From Gnetum montanum (taxonomy: Eukaryota > Streptophyta > Gnetopsida > Gnetales > Gnetaceae), in the NCBI GenBank assembly GCA_015680685.1, contig MNCI01009669.1, positions 183,876 through 247,875 of the forward strand: DNA of 64,000 bases. The letters run 5' to 3'. Positions 1 to 11,239 of this stretch are shown here, piece after piece (position 1 is the first letter of the stretch; the number at the start of each line of letters is the position of its first letter). The position numbers were made by a program, and so were the translations under genes. The notes under the pieces were generated by a model. The model saw nothing but the letters and a program-made list of their open reading frames with translations, did not search any database and was not told the DNA's origin.

Positions 1-228
1 TTTTCCACTGCCTTCAGGAGTAGCATAGAATTAGGACACATCATACACCTCATCTGGACTAAACCATACGTGACAAATGCAATACTAGTCCAGGTGGGAA
101 CATAGCGAACTGCGACCTAAGGCTAACTATCTAGGTGCCACAACTAGTCCATCTGCGGAGCTCAACCAGATCGCGCGTGCGACTCTCGTTTCGTATGGTT
201 GAGTGTAGGGTTACCTCGCCACTCATCA
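1..228 (+). repeat. LTR 3' portion (U5 side), cut by window edge
   Basis: The block ends in ...CACTCATCA at 228. Its last 70 bp (a degenerate GAGCTCAACCAGATCGCGCG, then CGTATGGTTGAGTGTAGGG, then ACCTCGCCACTCATCA) match the 3' end of the element C LTR at 60140-60219 and, in reverse, the start of the element B LTR at 50661. It is therefore the same LTR family read on the plus strand. No tRNA-Asp primer site follows, so this is a solo LTR or the 3' LTR of an element starting outside the window. Several CpGs survive, which suggests it is younger than its surroundings. Confidence 0.8.
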
Positions 229-690
229 ACCACCTTAGCACTTAAGTCATTTAATGGCTCACAAGTAGCAGTGCGAGGTTCTATCTCTTTGGACTTTGTA
301 GCTAGTGAGTAGTTTCCCACAACCATCACCTTCCTAGTGGTTGAAGAGAGACATGGCTTCAACTTGATCCTAGGGAGACCATGGTTAGCAAAGCTTTGGG
401 CAGTTTCATCTCCTATACATCAAGAGATTCACTTGCCATATGAAGGTGGGGAAATTGTGATCCATGGAGATAACGTGTTGGTACCCTCAATTAGCTATGT
501 CAATATCAATCGAGGTTTGGAGGTAGAGTTTCAAGAGAAAACTCTCGATACTCAAACTAGGGCCATCAATAACAAAGACAACAATAATGCTAGCAACATC
601 AACTCCACAATAATGAATGACCAACAAAAATGCATGCAAGTGGCCATGCTAAATGTGAACATAGGATTATGCAAAAGAGATTCATTGATC
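229..690 (+). pseudogene. Ty3/gypsy aspartic-protease fragment, Tat-like
   Basis: Plus-strand translation gives the C-terminal half of a retroviral-type protease. A segment with VVEERHGFNLILGRPWLAKL (about 337-400) is followed by a SxxHQxxxxPYEGGE block ending in VIHGD (to about 470). The N-terminal part (229-336) is readable only through stops, and the catalytic Asp motif is not present. The LILGRPW motif followed by a HQ-containing strand is typical of Tat-branch Ty3 elements and differs from the MGRAWLS version in elements A-D, so this is a different element family. The frame continues to about 690 with low-complexity Asn and Lys. The LTR at 1-228 is inserted within this protease. Confidence 0.6.
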
Positions 691-2187
691 TGTCGAAGAT
701 CAAACAACAAGTTTCCAGCAAGAACTTTATACTCTCTTTTGCTAAGGGTCATTTGTTCACTTTCGCAATGTTGTATCATGTTTCATTATTGGTTTTGTCC
801 TTATATGCTCTTTTGAGAGCATCCCATAATTGCTAGACAACATGTAGACTACAGTTTGCTAAGACCTTAAATTGGCACTATGGCCCACTATGGCCTTAAA
901 TTAGCAACGTTATGGCTTGCCAGGGCCTAAAATTGTTGAATTCATGGCCTGCTAGTGCCTAAAAGTAGTGAGAATAATGACATTATAGCCAATTTACTTG
1001 TAGCATTGTATGTAATTTTGCTTATATGTGTATGCCTTGGTTTACAGTTATCATTATGACACATTTTTATCTATTAGCTTTAGTTCATGGCCTCATTACA
1101 CTTACCATCTATGTTTACATGAAGCATATAAAACATAAAAATCTAAAACTAATGTGTAGTTGTAGTCACACTGTGTGACCATAATCAAAATATACCAAAA
1201 TGTCCATGTGTCTATGGCCATAGGTATACCATGCACCATACAATAACAAGAACTTTACATAGTCATCAACAAATTCATTAGGTAGATCAAAAACGAAGCC
1301 ATGGGAAGAAGAGGGGGCCCGTTAGGTATGTCATCACCAACTGCATTAACATCATTGCATAAGACCTATAAACAACAATAACCTAGGTAAACATTAGTAA
1401 CCATTATAGCCATAGCACATGATCATTAAAACCATTAAAAACCCATGAAAATAATAAGCTAACAAATACATTATAGGCCCACTAAATAAAGATGAAGGTG
1501 CTTTTATCCCAACAACTTTTCCGAAGCCCATGTACCTTTACATAGTGTGATGGATTGAGATTTACAAATATATGGTATCTAGAACATTATCTCTTACACC
1601 TTGCGAAAACACTTGTTTAACTTCCACAATGACTACATCCATCTCTAGTGAAGAAATACCTCTTTTCAAGTGACCGTATCCAAGCTCAAATCTAAGTCTT
1701 ACAATAAGGCCCTCAAACTACCATTATAATGATATGAATTATTATAATGAATGTATGCCCCAACATAATGCATCACGTGAAGAAAATTCCTTAACCACAA
1801 ATGTTTATGGCTATTTTTGATTAAAAATGTGATGAAATCTAAATTGTGTTGGAGAACATCTTGGATATGCATCCAAGCCAAGGTTTCTTTCACTAAGCAA
1901 AATTCTGAACAATGAAAAACATCGAAGCATCATGGTAAGAATATATGACAAGGCCTATGTTGAGCTCCGATGTAGTGGCTATTGACCATAAAAGCTTACA
2001 TCACCTCTAGTCTTGGTGGTGAATACTAATCACGCACATCTTAAATCAAATACGTTTGTCCTTAAAGATAAAATGCTTGACATACAGGGATTACCCATGT
2101 TTATAAATTAGTGCACTTTTGTAATTTTGTTGCATTTGACCATTGAATGAATTAGTAACCAAGAAGCATCATGAACACCATCACCGT
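691..2187. other. Non-coding stretch, no gene seen
   Basis: AT-rich DNA without a supportable gene. Positions 850-970 repeat variants of 'catggcct...ctaaaa', a loose degenerate motif also seen around 4090-4130. Nothing else is recognisable. Confidence 0.5.
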
Positions 2188-3460
2188 TGTTGGAGAGTCT
2201 CAACGTAAAGTTATAAAACAATACAATGTCGCGCCTTTGCGCGAATAATCACTGGAGTCTATTTGCAGAATAGTATATTAGACGGCGTGGAAGCGGTCAT
2301 CCTGCTGCGTTAATAAACTATCTTGAGTCATGTGACTGTCATAAAAATTATTTGTAATTTTCTTTTCCTTGTTAGCCTTTCTCAAAAAGCCAAAGCAGTG
2401 GTAGCAGTCCATGGCTCTGAGATCCAGTTGCGGAAATCGCATGACAGAAGTTTGCATAGTTCTTGTTATGTCAAGAAATTAAACCCTTTTGCACAAACAG
2501 TTTTGCAGTGTTGAACGTGACAATGGCTCGGATTAATCTGGACTGTATTTTAGACGAAAACAAAAAGAATATTGCAAGCAAAGACAAAATAGAAATAGCG
2601 CCACAATCAAAAAATAAATTGAAGGAATAATATACAATGATTAAAGGTTTTATTTTCACATGCTCTGCTCGTTGCACACAAGCAGCCTCAAACCGTCCTG
2701 CAAACAAGCGGCCTGAAAATATAGGCAGTTCTCTCTCATATCCAAAATAATTTAAACATATCATGCTGCTGATACAATAGAAACTCAAATTGAAACTGAA
2801 ACTTTATTTTGTTGTTATCAAGAAAAAAAGAGGTGGAGGAGACCTGGAATCTATGGAGATTACATGGCTCCATGATATGTTCCCCACTCTGGTAAAATAA
2901 ATAACAATAACCCTTGTAGAACATTGGCCCTGAAATGAAATTATCCCATTAAATGCCTCCATGAAACCACAGGGAGGGCCTCTGTCCTGTGCTCGCCACC
3001 GCTTGCGCCCACTGACATTGCTTCCCTGTGCAGCCCATGTGTCAGACCCGTTTGTCTGCCCAACTGCCACAATTTGTGATTGAAACTGAATTCTCAGAAA
3101 CAAAATGACGAAACTAAACTTGTTATTTTCTTTCAATAACCCACAATCCCTGTTCCAGGCTACAAGACGGAAATTTTTTTAAAAAATAGAAAACCACAGC
3201 ACAGCACAGCACGTGGCATTCAGCCCAAAATAGAAAGCAAGAAAACGGAACATTGGACAGGGCAGGCAAGCAAGAAAATCGGAGCTATTACACACAAAAT
3301 AATAATAATAAAATGATAATAAAAATAAAAATTCAAATTTGTTGCAGGTGGCACAACCGCCGAGCCGGCCCTGCAGGAGCCGCGTAGACGTAGACAGGGC
3401 CACAGTGATCCTTAGGCCACCCAGCATCCACAACCTGCCACTGCCGTGTGCAAAGGACCC
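2188..3460. other. Little-decayed CpG-containing segment, possible gene 3' end on minus strand
   Basis: This segment keeps CpGs (for example GTCGCGCCTTTGCGCG near 2230 and CCGCCGAGCCGG near 3357) unlike its surroundings. On the minus strand a short frame at about 3440-3340 reads VVDAGWPKDHCGPVYVYAAP and runs to a stop at about 3340. It follows a possible 3' splice site (GCAG at about 3444), and an AATAAA lies on the minus strand near 2805. That would fit a last exon plus roughly 0.5 kb of 3' UTR. I do not recognise the protein. A CACGTG box lies near 3210. A captured gene piece or a young insertion are equally possible. Confidence 0.25.
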
Positions 3461-5175
3461 AACTTAGGGTGTGTACTACTAAGGCCATAACAAACCAATC
3501 TTGCTTAGTGGGTACGGAAGCCTCTGAAATATTTTTAGATATTCTTACCTTAGGCTCAATCTTATACCCTTAGAGATGTAAGGTCATAAGCGATTTGCTG
3601 AATTTTTGGAGAGTAGTAAAGTGCAAGTGTCACATTTATTGTGTTAGGGGAGCCATTTCTATGGTTGACAACAACCAAGCTTGGTTTAAGGCTATACAAT
3701 AAAGTTACCGGATAATGCAAATCATCATCTTGATATACATGTAGTGCTTTGGATTGATGGTTCTCAAGGTCACATTGATAAAAAATATTTGTTTAACTAA
3801 AGATGGGTTCTCCAAACTAACATCATTTTCATCATTTTTGCATCATTTGACCTTGTTCAACCACATTATTTCATCATTTGACATCAACATAGCCTTATTT
3901 GGACATTATTTGACACCATTCTATATGGTTTTGACCATGATTTGGCCTTTATTTGACACTAGTATGCACCTTTGCTTCACCCTGTTTACTTCAACTTACC
4001 CCTTATGACATTTATTGACCATGTTCAATCTTGGTTTAGCCTTTGATTGGTGTTAGATAATGGGGTTTGACCATTATTTAACACCATGTAACCATGGTCC
4101 ACTAAGGCCTAAAACTAGCAAAACCATAACCATAGTTGATCATGTTTTACCTTATATTGCCCATATAACCTTTATTAGTGACATTTAAGCCTTGTATGGC
4201 CTTTACTCTAATGTTTTGACTCATTTAAGCATTATTATTAATGTGGTTTTACATTATCTTCACATTATTTAATCATTTTCTTACATAGGTCCCACTTGAT
4301 GTGCTTATGTTGTCATGCACATTGAGCTAGGAGGATGAGGAAGCAAACTCAACTAGCCTTAAAGCCTGAGTAAACCCCTCTTGTGATGTTGTTGAGCCAA
4401 GTTGATCTTAATCTTAAGGCCTTGAAACCATTTAACTCTATAGCCATAACACCTTGAAGTAGCCTAATGATCATTAACCTTGGAGCTAGAAACATCATGA
4501 AGGCTTCCTTAGTTGAAATTCCCACCTAAGACTACAATGGTGAGGAGAAAACACATGAAACTAAGTTCCTCACCAGAACTTTAGCTTGCTCATTACCTCA
4601 CCGAGCCCATGCAATGCAACATTAAAACCCACTACATAGCATTGATTACATTTAATACTAACATGTTTACTTGAAGTATTGTTTACTATTGTTGACAAGT
4701 TTCAACGAATGATTGAGGTTGACCACTTTGATGACCTACAACAAACGAGCCTACATGACATCTTTGCATAATAGATGGCTAGTTGAGGCCTTAAACTGGT
4801 ATCTTGTCCCATCATCACAAGCACTCTTTGGCATGGTTTGACATGATTGGATCAAGCACGAAGAGGAAACATCGGTGGTGGACCTGCAATGGTGTTTTGT
4901 ATTCTTTGTTGGTGCCTCTTGGATCAATCCTTCAGACACCAACAAAGAGGGGCCAATGAAACACCACCAAATTTGCATGTTGTAACCTTGGTAACCCCAT
5001 CCCATAAAACTCGAGGTAAAACTTCATTGTAAATGGAAGGATTATAAGCCATGAGGTGCAATCTCACATACTTTACACTTTTGGGACTGAAAAANCGTAT
5101 TAAAAATGCCTTTTGGGATGCAAAAATTTGCATTTTGATGAGTTTTATGAGGGATATTGCATTTTCTATGCTAAA
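3461..5175. other. Non-coding stretch with degenerate motif
   Basis: No gene is seen. From 3820 to 4260 variants of 'CATTATTTGACC' or 'CATCATTTGACAT' recur irregularly. It could be the outer part of the LTR-like structure that follows, but I cannot find its left boundary. A single N is at 5095. Confidence 0.4.
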
Positions 5176-5364
5176 GCTTACCTACCTTCAGCTTTGATGC
5201 ATAGGGGGAAAGCCCACCTACCCCTAGCTAGAATGCATGGGGAAAAGGCTCACTTACCCCCAAGTAGGATGCATGGGGGAAAAGCTCACCTACCTCTAGT
5301 TTGGATGCATGGGAGGGATGGGGGAGAAGCTCATCTACCTTTAGCTTGGATGCATGGGAAGAAA
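5176..5364. repeat. Minisatellite, five units of about 36 bp
   Basis: Units start at 5176, 5212, 5248, 5284 and 5329, each reading roughly GCTCACCTACC, then a variable core, GATGCATGGGGG and AAA. Four units are 36 bp; the fourth is 45 bp through an internal GGGAGGGAT addition. The array is in frame in one direction (period 12 codons), which creates the long apparent frame MHG-KAHLP, but there is no sign that it is translated. Confidence 0.85.
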
Positions 5365-5384
5365 TCTTCCACCCCCCTCTCAAC

Positions 5385-5493
5385 ATGGAAGTTTTCCCCA
5401 ATATGGAAAGCTTTCCCTTAGCATGGAAGCTTTGCCCCCTTAGCGTGGAAGCTTCTCCTAGTGTGGAACTTGCATGCCCCTAGTGTGGAAGCC
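5385..5493. repeat. Minisatellite, short units of 18-22 bp
   Basis: Six degenerate copies of (A/G)TGGAAGCTTTCCCCTTAG run to GTGGAAGCC at 5493. The array lies 20 bp after the 36-bp array and has a different unit. Stray copies follow at 5590 (GTGTGGATGCC) and 5943 (GCATGGAAG). Confidence 0.8.
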
Positions 5494-6440
5494 ACAAAGA
5501 CCAAATTTCAACACTCCATGCACTCCAGCATTAATCCAACATGCCAACATAAAAGGTTGAAGGCCCAACATAGGAAATTTATCTCCAGTGTGGATGCCAC
5601 CCCCCTGTTACTACTTATAGTAAACAGAATGGCCATGGGGGTTTGGCACTTATTATATATGGTAACCCTTCAAATTTTGACACCTATCCCACCTGAAGCA
5701 TAGCCAAAATTTGTAGCCAAACCATAGCCAATTTGCAGCAAAAATTAAGGCCAAAACCCTATAAAAGCTAAACCCCAACATCATTTTCAAGGTTTGATGC
5801 TTTTGCAATTCCAAAATTTTTTATAGTTCCACAATCTAGAGATTCTTTGTAATTTGATACTTTTTGCATTTCCATAGTTGGGGCATTTTCAGGTAATCAA
5901 GAGTTCTTGCAATTTGCCATGATTGCATTCTCTTGAATCCTAGCATGGAAGTATTGTAGCCTTTGCAATCCCCCTTGAGACTTGTAGATTTTTGATGTCA
6001 ACGTTGCATTTTTGGGGCTCCCAATCCCTAACATGGAGTAATCTAGCAACCAGGTTTCTCACTTTTCTAACCTCCCAACAATAACACCCAACGTTACAGA
6101 TTTGGTGTAAGGAGTAGCAAAGGTTCGAAAGCATTGAGAGTTGTGGGTCATCCAAATCATGGAGCAATGGATTCCAAGCCCCATCAAAGTGAACCCCTTG
6201 CCCCTAGGCACATTGTTGTATGCATTCCTTAAACTCATTCCTTATTCTTTTTCTAATAAAATTTAAGGTTTCTAGTTTTGTATGCAATTTGCATTTATTT
6301 TTAGTCCTTAGATTTGTAATCTTTTTGCATATTTATTTTTACAATCTCATTTACCCTCCTATAAGTCCCTGGGTGATTTGTTGGACCATCCAAGGCACCA
6401 TGAATTCCATTTTTTAGAGGCCCTAGGGATTTGGGGTTAA
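5494..6440 (+). repeat. Possible LTR (U3 end, R and U5) with promoter and poly-A signal
   Basis: A TATA box (TATAAAA, 5760-5766) sits downstream of the two minisatellites. A CT/AT-rich leader follows, and then an AATAAAA poly-A signal near 6255. Repeat-rich U3, TATA, then poly-A signal is the order inside LTRs. I could not find matching ends, a primer site or a target duplication, so the assignment is tentative. Confidence 0.35.
5760..5766 (+). promoter_or_regulatory. TATA box of possible LTR
   Basis: TATAAAA in the context ACCCTATAAAAGCTAAACCCC, which looks like plant LTR core promoters, with a poly-A signal about 500 bp downstream. Confidence 0.4.
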
Positions 6441-6778
6441 ATCTATATGCACTGAGGTTTTTGGTTTTTTAATAATCGAATTTTTCAATTGCTACACAAA
6501 TAGTCTTCAGATCATTATGTTAAGTCATTAGTACACTGTCGAAGTTAGTGTTCTTAAGGGGGGTAGAAAGGTCGAGATGATGTAGTTAAATATTACTAGA
6601 ATTAGTTGGAGAATCAGTTGATGAAACAGAATGATCCTCAATGATCAAAAAGATGTATATCAATTCATCTTGTAATCAAAACATATGACAGAACAACATG
6701 GAGATTCAAAATATTGTTTCAAAAAGATGTATGATACCCATGAAGAGAAATGATCTAGAAGAGAATCCAAGAATTAGA

Positions 6779-7867
6779 ATGAAAGTTGCAAAATACAACA
6801 TGCTTGTAAGATCTTAAGTGAGTGAGAAACAACATTCATTATGTCCACCATGGACCTTGGATTGCCACGAATATCAATACCCATGCACTTTAGTAGAGTT
6901 ACAAGATTTAGATGTTGATGTTTTATGCCTACAAGAAGTCTTGCCATGGGAATTTCTAAAACAATTCCAACTTGACTTGGAAAAGATCAAATACAGAGAT
7001 ATTTATAAACAAAAAGGATCTTGTGGAAGTTCTTCTTTTGAGCCATATAAATTAGCCTATTGTAGAAATCACAACATGGATGGGTGCACAATCTTTTATA
7101 AAGAAGACAAAATTGAATTAGTACAAAGATTTGAATGAAGTTTAGAAAATAGGATTTTTGAAATTTTAGAAGTTCAAATCATGGAAAAGAAAGAATAGTC
7201 AAGATTTCAGAAAAATCACATAGCCTTGGTAGTTATTGTAAAAGTTCATCTCTTAGGAAGATGTGTATATATAGTCAACACACATTTAATTGTCAAATCA
7301 ACATGTTCAGATGTTAGACTATGTCAAGGAGCATACTTCATTAAGCAAATAGAATAAACTTTGAAGAATAAGTTATTCCTAAGTTATATTGATCCAATTC
7401 CATTTATTCTTTGTGGAGACTTCAATGTAAAAGTTGGAAGTAGTGTTTATCAATTCTTAAAATATGGATACGTAAAGAAATCTTTGAAAGATGAATTTGA
7501 TTTGAAGAAGATGTTTTCATCAATTCAACATGCAATTCCATTGGCTAGTGCATATTCTACTTACTTTGAATCTTCAAAAGATAAATCAGATCCTAGAATT
7601 TAGGAATAAAGGATGTTGATGGATAGTATTCATCAAGAACCATAGTTTATCAATTACTTTGCTATGATTAATGAGGATGGGTCAACAACATTCTTCATTG
7701 AGACTTTAGATTATATTTGGTATGATGTCTGATTCTTTCAAGTTACCAAATTACTAAAGTTAATTTCTAAAGAAGAAGTGGAGAAGAATCAAGATCAAGC
7801 TTTGCCATCTTGAATAAGACCAGTTGATCATATACCACTTATAGTAGAATTACAATTACTCCCATAA
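6779..7867 (+). pseudogene. CCR4-type poly(A) deadenylase, processed pseudogene
   Basis: A decayed but collinear copy of the endonuclease/exonuclease/phosphatase (EEP) domain of CCR4-type deadenylases, which shorten mRNA poly(A) tails. Landmarks in order: KYNMLV near 6793 (family YNILA), CPPWTL near 6845, DVLCLQEV near 6920 (catalytic Glu), DGCTIFYKEDK near 7080, VNTHL near 7280, LCGDFN near 7410 (catalytic Asp and Asn), SAYS near 7550, TLDYIWY near 7705, and VDHIPLI near 7828 (family SDH, catalytic His). Many in-frame stops and at least one frameshift interrupt it. No intron-like interruptions are seen between the motifs, so reverse-transcribed origin is likely. The N-terminal leucine-rich part of full-length CCR4 is absent. 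Confidence 0.8.
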
Positions 7868-9934
7868 GTTCATAAGGTTGATCAAGATCAGGAAGTATCT
7901 CACCCTTATTTTATTTATAATCTTATTATTTTCTTCATTGTTCAATTTATATTTCAATTAGACTAGTAGAATATCTAATGTAATAAAAAATTGAAAATAA
8001 AGAATTTGCCCTACCTTCACTTGGGTAATTAAATACAAGTTGCACTTTGTGTGATCTTGGTTAGGATTGGTGATTGGTGGTTGGTAGATCTTTAATTTAC
8101 CTCTTGTTATCATCTTAAAAAAAAGTAAGTATTAAGAAAGTAATATTTAATTTTCCATATATTTTTTTTCACATATATCTTGTTTGGAAAATAAACAAGA
8201 AACAACTTCAAGTTCAAAGGAGAAATCAAATTATTGGAGCATAGGAGCATAACAAAAGTACTGGAGTTGGAAAAAAATAGTGAACATGGACTTGTTTGAG
8301 GATAAACGAAACCTAGTGGGGGGTGGGGGGTGGTGTATATTATAATGTCCCCATTTGCAAATGATGCTAATGCATAACAAAGATGGTTCCTCTTCATAAC
8401 AATGTTATCATTGTCTTAACAAGACTTGAAAGGGTAGTTGTAATTAAGACTTAAAAGGGCACATTGTAATAACAGATGTGTCTCTTGAAGTAACCTTTGG
8501 GTGTTTGACCTAAGGCATATATACGCAGGCTTAGAGGTTGTACTAGCATGGAGTGGTGGAGCTAGTACAGGCAAGTCATGGGAGCTAGGTGAAGTGGAAC
8601 AAGAAGAGGATTGGCCATCCCTTCTGGCTAGTGATAAGCTTAACCATGGTGGCAATGCTAGATTGCCTTTAAGGGATAGATGCCAAAGGATGAAAACTAA
8701 GGAACACTCTCAGAGCATGATTTAGATACACCATTCCATATCAATAAAACATTATTTTCTTCTTTATGCACTTTCTATGCTATTTCCTTTATGTATAATT
8801 TTGAATGTCACATATATTTGACATTTGGCATATTATTTTATTACATATAATGTCTAATATAACAGATTTTCAATGTTTGCCATGACATCTGGGGATGGGA
8901 TGTTACACTTGCCCTCTCTATGGAGCTACAAATAAATTTGTTCATATCTTTTAGCAATATCCTTTTATTTAGCACACGGATTTATGCATGCAAACTTATT
9001 CCAAATTGTTAGCTATCTTAAGATATGTTTTTTTTTTTGGTTTTTTTCCTTTTACTTCTATGAATTTCAGATTTCTTTGAAATGTTATTAGACCTATGGT
9101 TATTTTTCATATTTGGAAATGCAAATGCAATATCATTTTTCAAAAAACAAAATATTCAAATATGTATTATTTGACTATTGTGAAAAAATTGCAAATCTTT
9201 TGCCTTGTCCATTTCCAAATTATATCACAAGCTCCAAAGATTTAATTAGATATTAATCAGTTGATTCATCTTTTGCAGCCTTGGTTCAAATTTATGAGTG
9301 ATAGAGGCTCTAGTGCAAGTAATCTTATTTAGAATAATTCTCTACAAAAGAGCTCTTCTTTTTAATTTTGGCTATCATATGCTTTATTTGATTCTTTCTT
9401 CATTCTACTTGTACTATTGATTATAGTCAGTCTTTGGTAAGAAATGAATTTTGAAAAGGATGCTTCTTTCTTTGGTTTATAGCTTAATTATAAAGATGAA
9501 TTCCTAAATAGGCACCCTAATATCCATTGAGTTTTCCCTTTCATGTTATTTTTATTTGTTCTATCATATGAAACTTTTGTATTTTTTACCCTTTGTATCT
9601 AGTTTGTCAAGTGCTATATCTATATTTGATGCTCTATTTTGATTAATAAAACTTTTTTTTAGGGTCCAACACCCCCCTCCCTCTCAAAATAGCTTGTTTA
9701 TTATATTGTAAACGATAACAATGTAGCTCTCAATAAGAAAGAGGTAAATACAAATTACATTATTTAGTTTCCAATTGTTTCTTTGAAAATAGTATAAATT
9801 TGTTAATACTTTTATAATTTTATTTTATAACATAAAAGGTTAATGGCAAGATAGACAAAGTAAATGCAGAATGAGGAAATCTATAGAGAGGACACTTCAA
9901 CACAAAGTGAATCAACTCAAACTAAAAATGAAAG
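7868..9934. other. AT-rich non-coding stretch
   Basis: No gene is supported. Features: a G-rich run at 8317-8336; a 74-codon frame at 8501-8725 without recognisable domains; an AATAAAA at about 8739; a TGGGATGTTACA end at about 8896-8907 that resembles the 3' terminus of a plant LTR without a partner in the window. Confidence 0.4.
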
Positions 9935-10154
9935 GCAATTTGGAGAGACTAACCAAACTAATTCTAAAAATGGTGATAATAAGCTTCAATGAACAAATCC
10001 TGACTTTGAATAAGAAAATTATCAAAAACAAGTAATTTCTAATGAAAATGATATCATAAATATTATGAATTTACATTGGACACAATTTATAATTCATTGA
10101 AATTTTCATATCTTTTAGAGGGAATTTGAAGAAACTAAATAAACTAATTCTAAA
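9935..10154. repeat. Tandem unit on the left flank of element D
   Basis: One unit of about 195 bp (9935-10129) begins GGCAATTTGGAGAGACTAAC. A second truncated unit starts at 10130 and reads to CTAATTCTAAA just before the D LTR. The same unit resumes at 31893 directly after D, with similar sequence by eye (CATAAATATTATGAAT and TTTTAGAG shared). Confidence 0.65.
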
Positions 10155-10246
10155 TGACATTTGTTGTAGGCTTCGATATCAAGCATCCAATATCGGAGCC
10201 CATGCTACAACATCAGATATCCAATATTGAGGGACACGTGCTTGCC

Positions 10247-10254
10247 TATAAATA
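10247..10254 (+). promoter_or_regulatory. TATA box, element D 5' LTR
   Basis: TATAAATA in the context GCCTATAAATACAAC, matched at the same place in the 3' LTR (CCTATAAATATGATAC near 30178). Confidence 0.75.
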
Positions 10255-10595
10255 CAACACTTAGGCACATGGTTAGAGGTAAAATTTAGTTAACCTATAT
10301 TGAAACTCCTGTAGTTTAATTTCATAGCTTAGCGATAGAGTGAATGCCTATAGTATGGTGTTGAGCAGATGTTCAGAATCTCTATTTGAGTGAAGTGTAC
10401 TTGGCACATTTTATGATGGAAATAAAGATCGAAATTGCTTTTCATCATTGCAGCATCCACTTAGTTTTATTATTTTACTTAGCACAGTTTTTACTGTTTT
10501 CTTAGCTTAATCATTTACAATACCAAGTACTTTACTTTCCTTGTTCATTGGTAAAGTAGAATGAGTATAGCTGGTTTCAAGCATTTAAGTGTAAT

Positions 10596-10768
10596 CATTT
10601 GGTAACACAATAGTGGTTTGACTTGATTCGCTTAGTATTGAACTCACTTGGTAATCCCAGTGGTGATTTTACTTGATTCACTCAGTAGTGAACTCACTTG
10701 GTAATCTTAGTAGTGATTTCACTTGATTCGCTCAATAGTGAACTCACTTGGTAATCCCAGTAATGGTT
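10596..10768 (+). repeat. 50-bp tandem repeat in D 5' LTR
   Basis: Three units of CACTTGGTAATCCCAG-TGGTGATTT...AGTGAACT plus a partial one. The 3' LTR at 30532-30605 has one unit plus the partial, so two units were gained or lost after the LTRs became separate copies. Confidence 0.85.
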
Positions 10769-11105
10769 ACATGAGCCCAAGGCATGTACGACAAGCTAGG
10801 AATAGACATTCATCTTTCTAGGGTATAGAAGATTATTTTACTATTTTTCTTAGACTTAGAACTATTTTCATACTTTACCATCATAGCTAGGAGATATGAC
10901 CTACCAACATTAATATATCATACATCTCACTGAGAGCTAAACCATATGCATAGATTATACTAGATCTAAGTGGGAAGACACTGATCCTAAACTTTAACCA
11001 ATTACTAGCATATTCACATTGCCTCATCCATGGATTACATTCAAGCTACATGTGAATACTTGTATCTTATACGGTTGGGTGTTGGACTACTTCATTGCTC
11101 ATCAC

Positions 11106-11123
11106 TGGTGCCATTGTTGGGGA
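11106..11123 (+). other. Primer-binding site, tRNA-Asp type (element D)
   Basis: TGGTGCCATTGTTGGGGA lies one base after the LTR. The complement of the plant tRNA-Asp 3' end is TGGCGCCGTTGCCGGGGA. The mismatches are all C-to-T or G-to-A, at or next to the CpG and CHG sites. Confidence 0.85.
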
Positions 11124-11239
11124 TAAGCTAATGTATGCTTTGTAATTGATTTCACAAGGTTCATTGTACTTGGAACACAAAGTCAAACTTCATAATTCTA
11201 AGAAAAGCACTTTTAAAATAAACATTTTAAAAATACAAC

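Larger units (their letters stand above)
10155..11104 (+). repeat. Element D 5' LTR
   Basis: Matches 30094-31892 (minus the E insertion). Starts near TGTTGTAGGC, has a U3 with GATATC/CCAATATC motifs (10172-10230), a TATA box TATAAATA at 10247-10254, an AATAAAG near 10421, and ends ...GCTCATCA directly before the primer site. It is about 100 bp longer than the 3' copy because of two extra 50-bp units. Confidence 0.9.

Noticed and set aside
229-360. Primer-binding site after the LTR at 1-228
   Set aside because: The sequence ACCACCTTAGCACTT does not match tRNA-Asp or another tRNA 3' end; the LTR is followed directly by an unrelated protease.
3754-4008. 84-codon frame with repeated hydrophobic residues
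   Set aside because: Produced by the degenerate CATTATTTGAC repeats; no domain.
5113-5421. Repetitive frame with MHG-KAHLP units
   Set aside because: Made by the 36-bp minisatellite, whose unit is a multiple of three; no domain, no conservation.
5176-5493. Possible CRISPR-like array
   Set aside because: Contiguous degenerate tandem units without unique spacers, in plant nuclear DNA.
8501-8725. 74-codon frame starting MFDLRHIYAG
   Set aside because: No recognisable domain and no upstream context; it sits near a possible LTR end.
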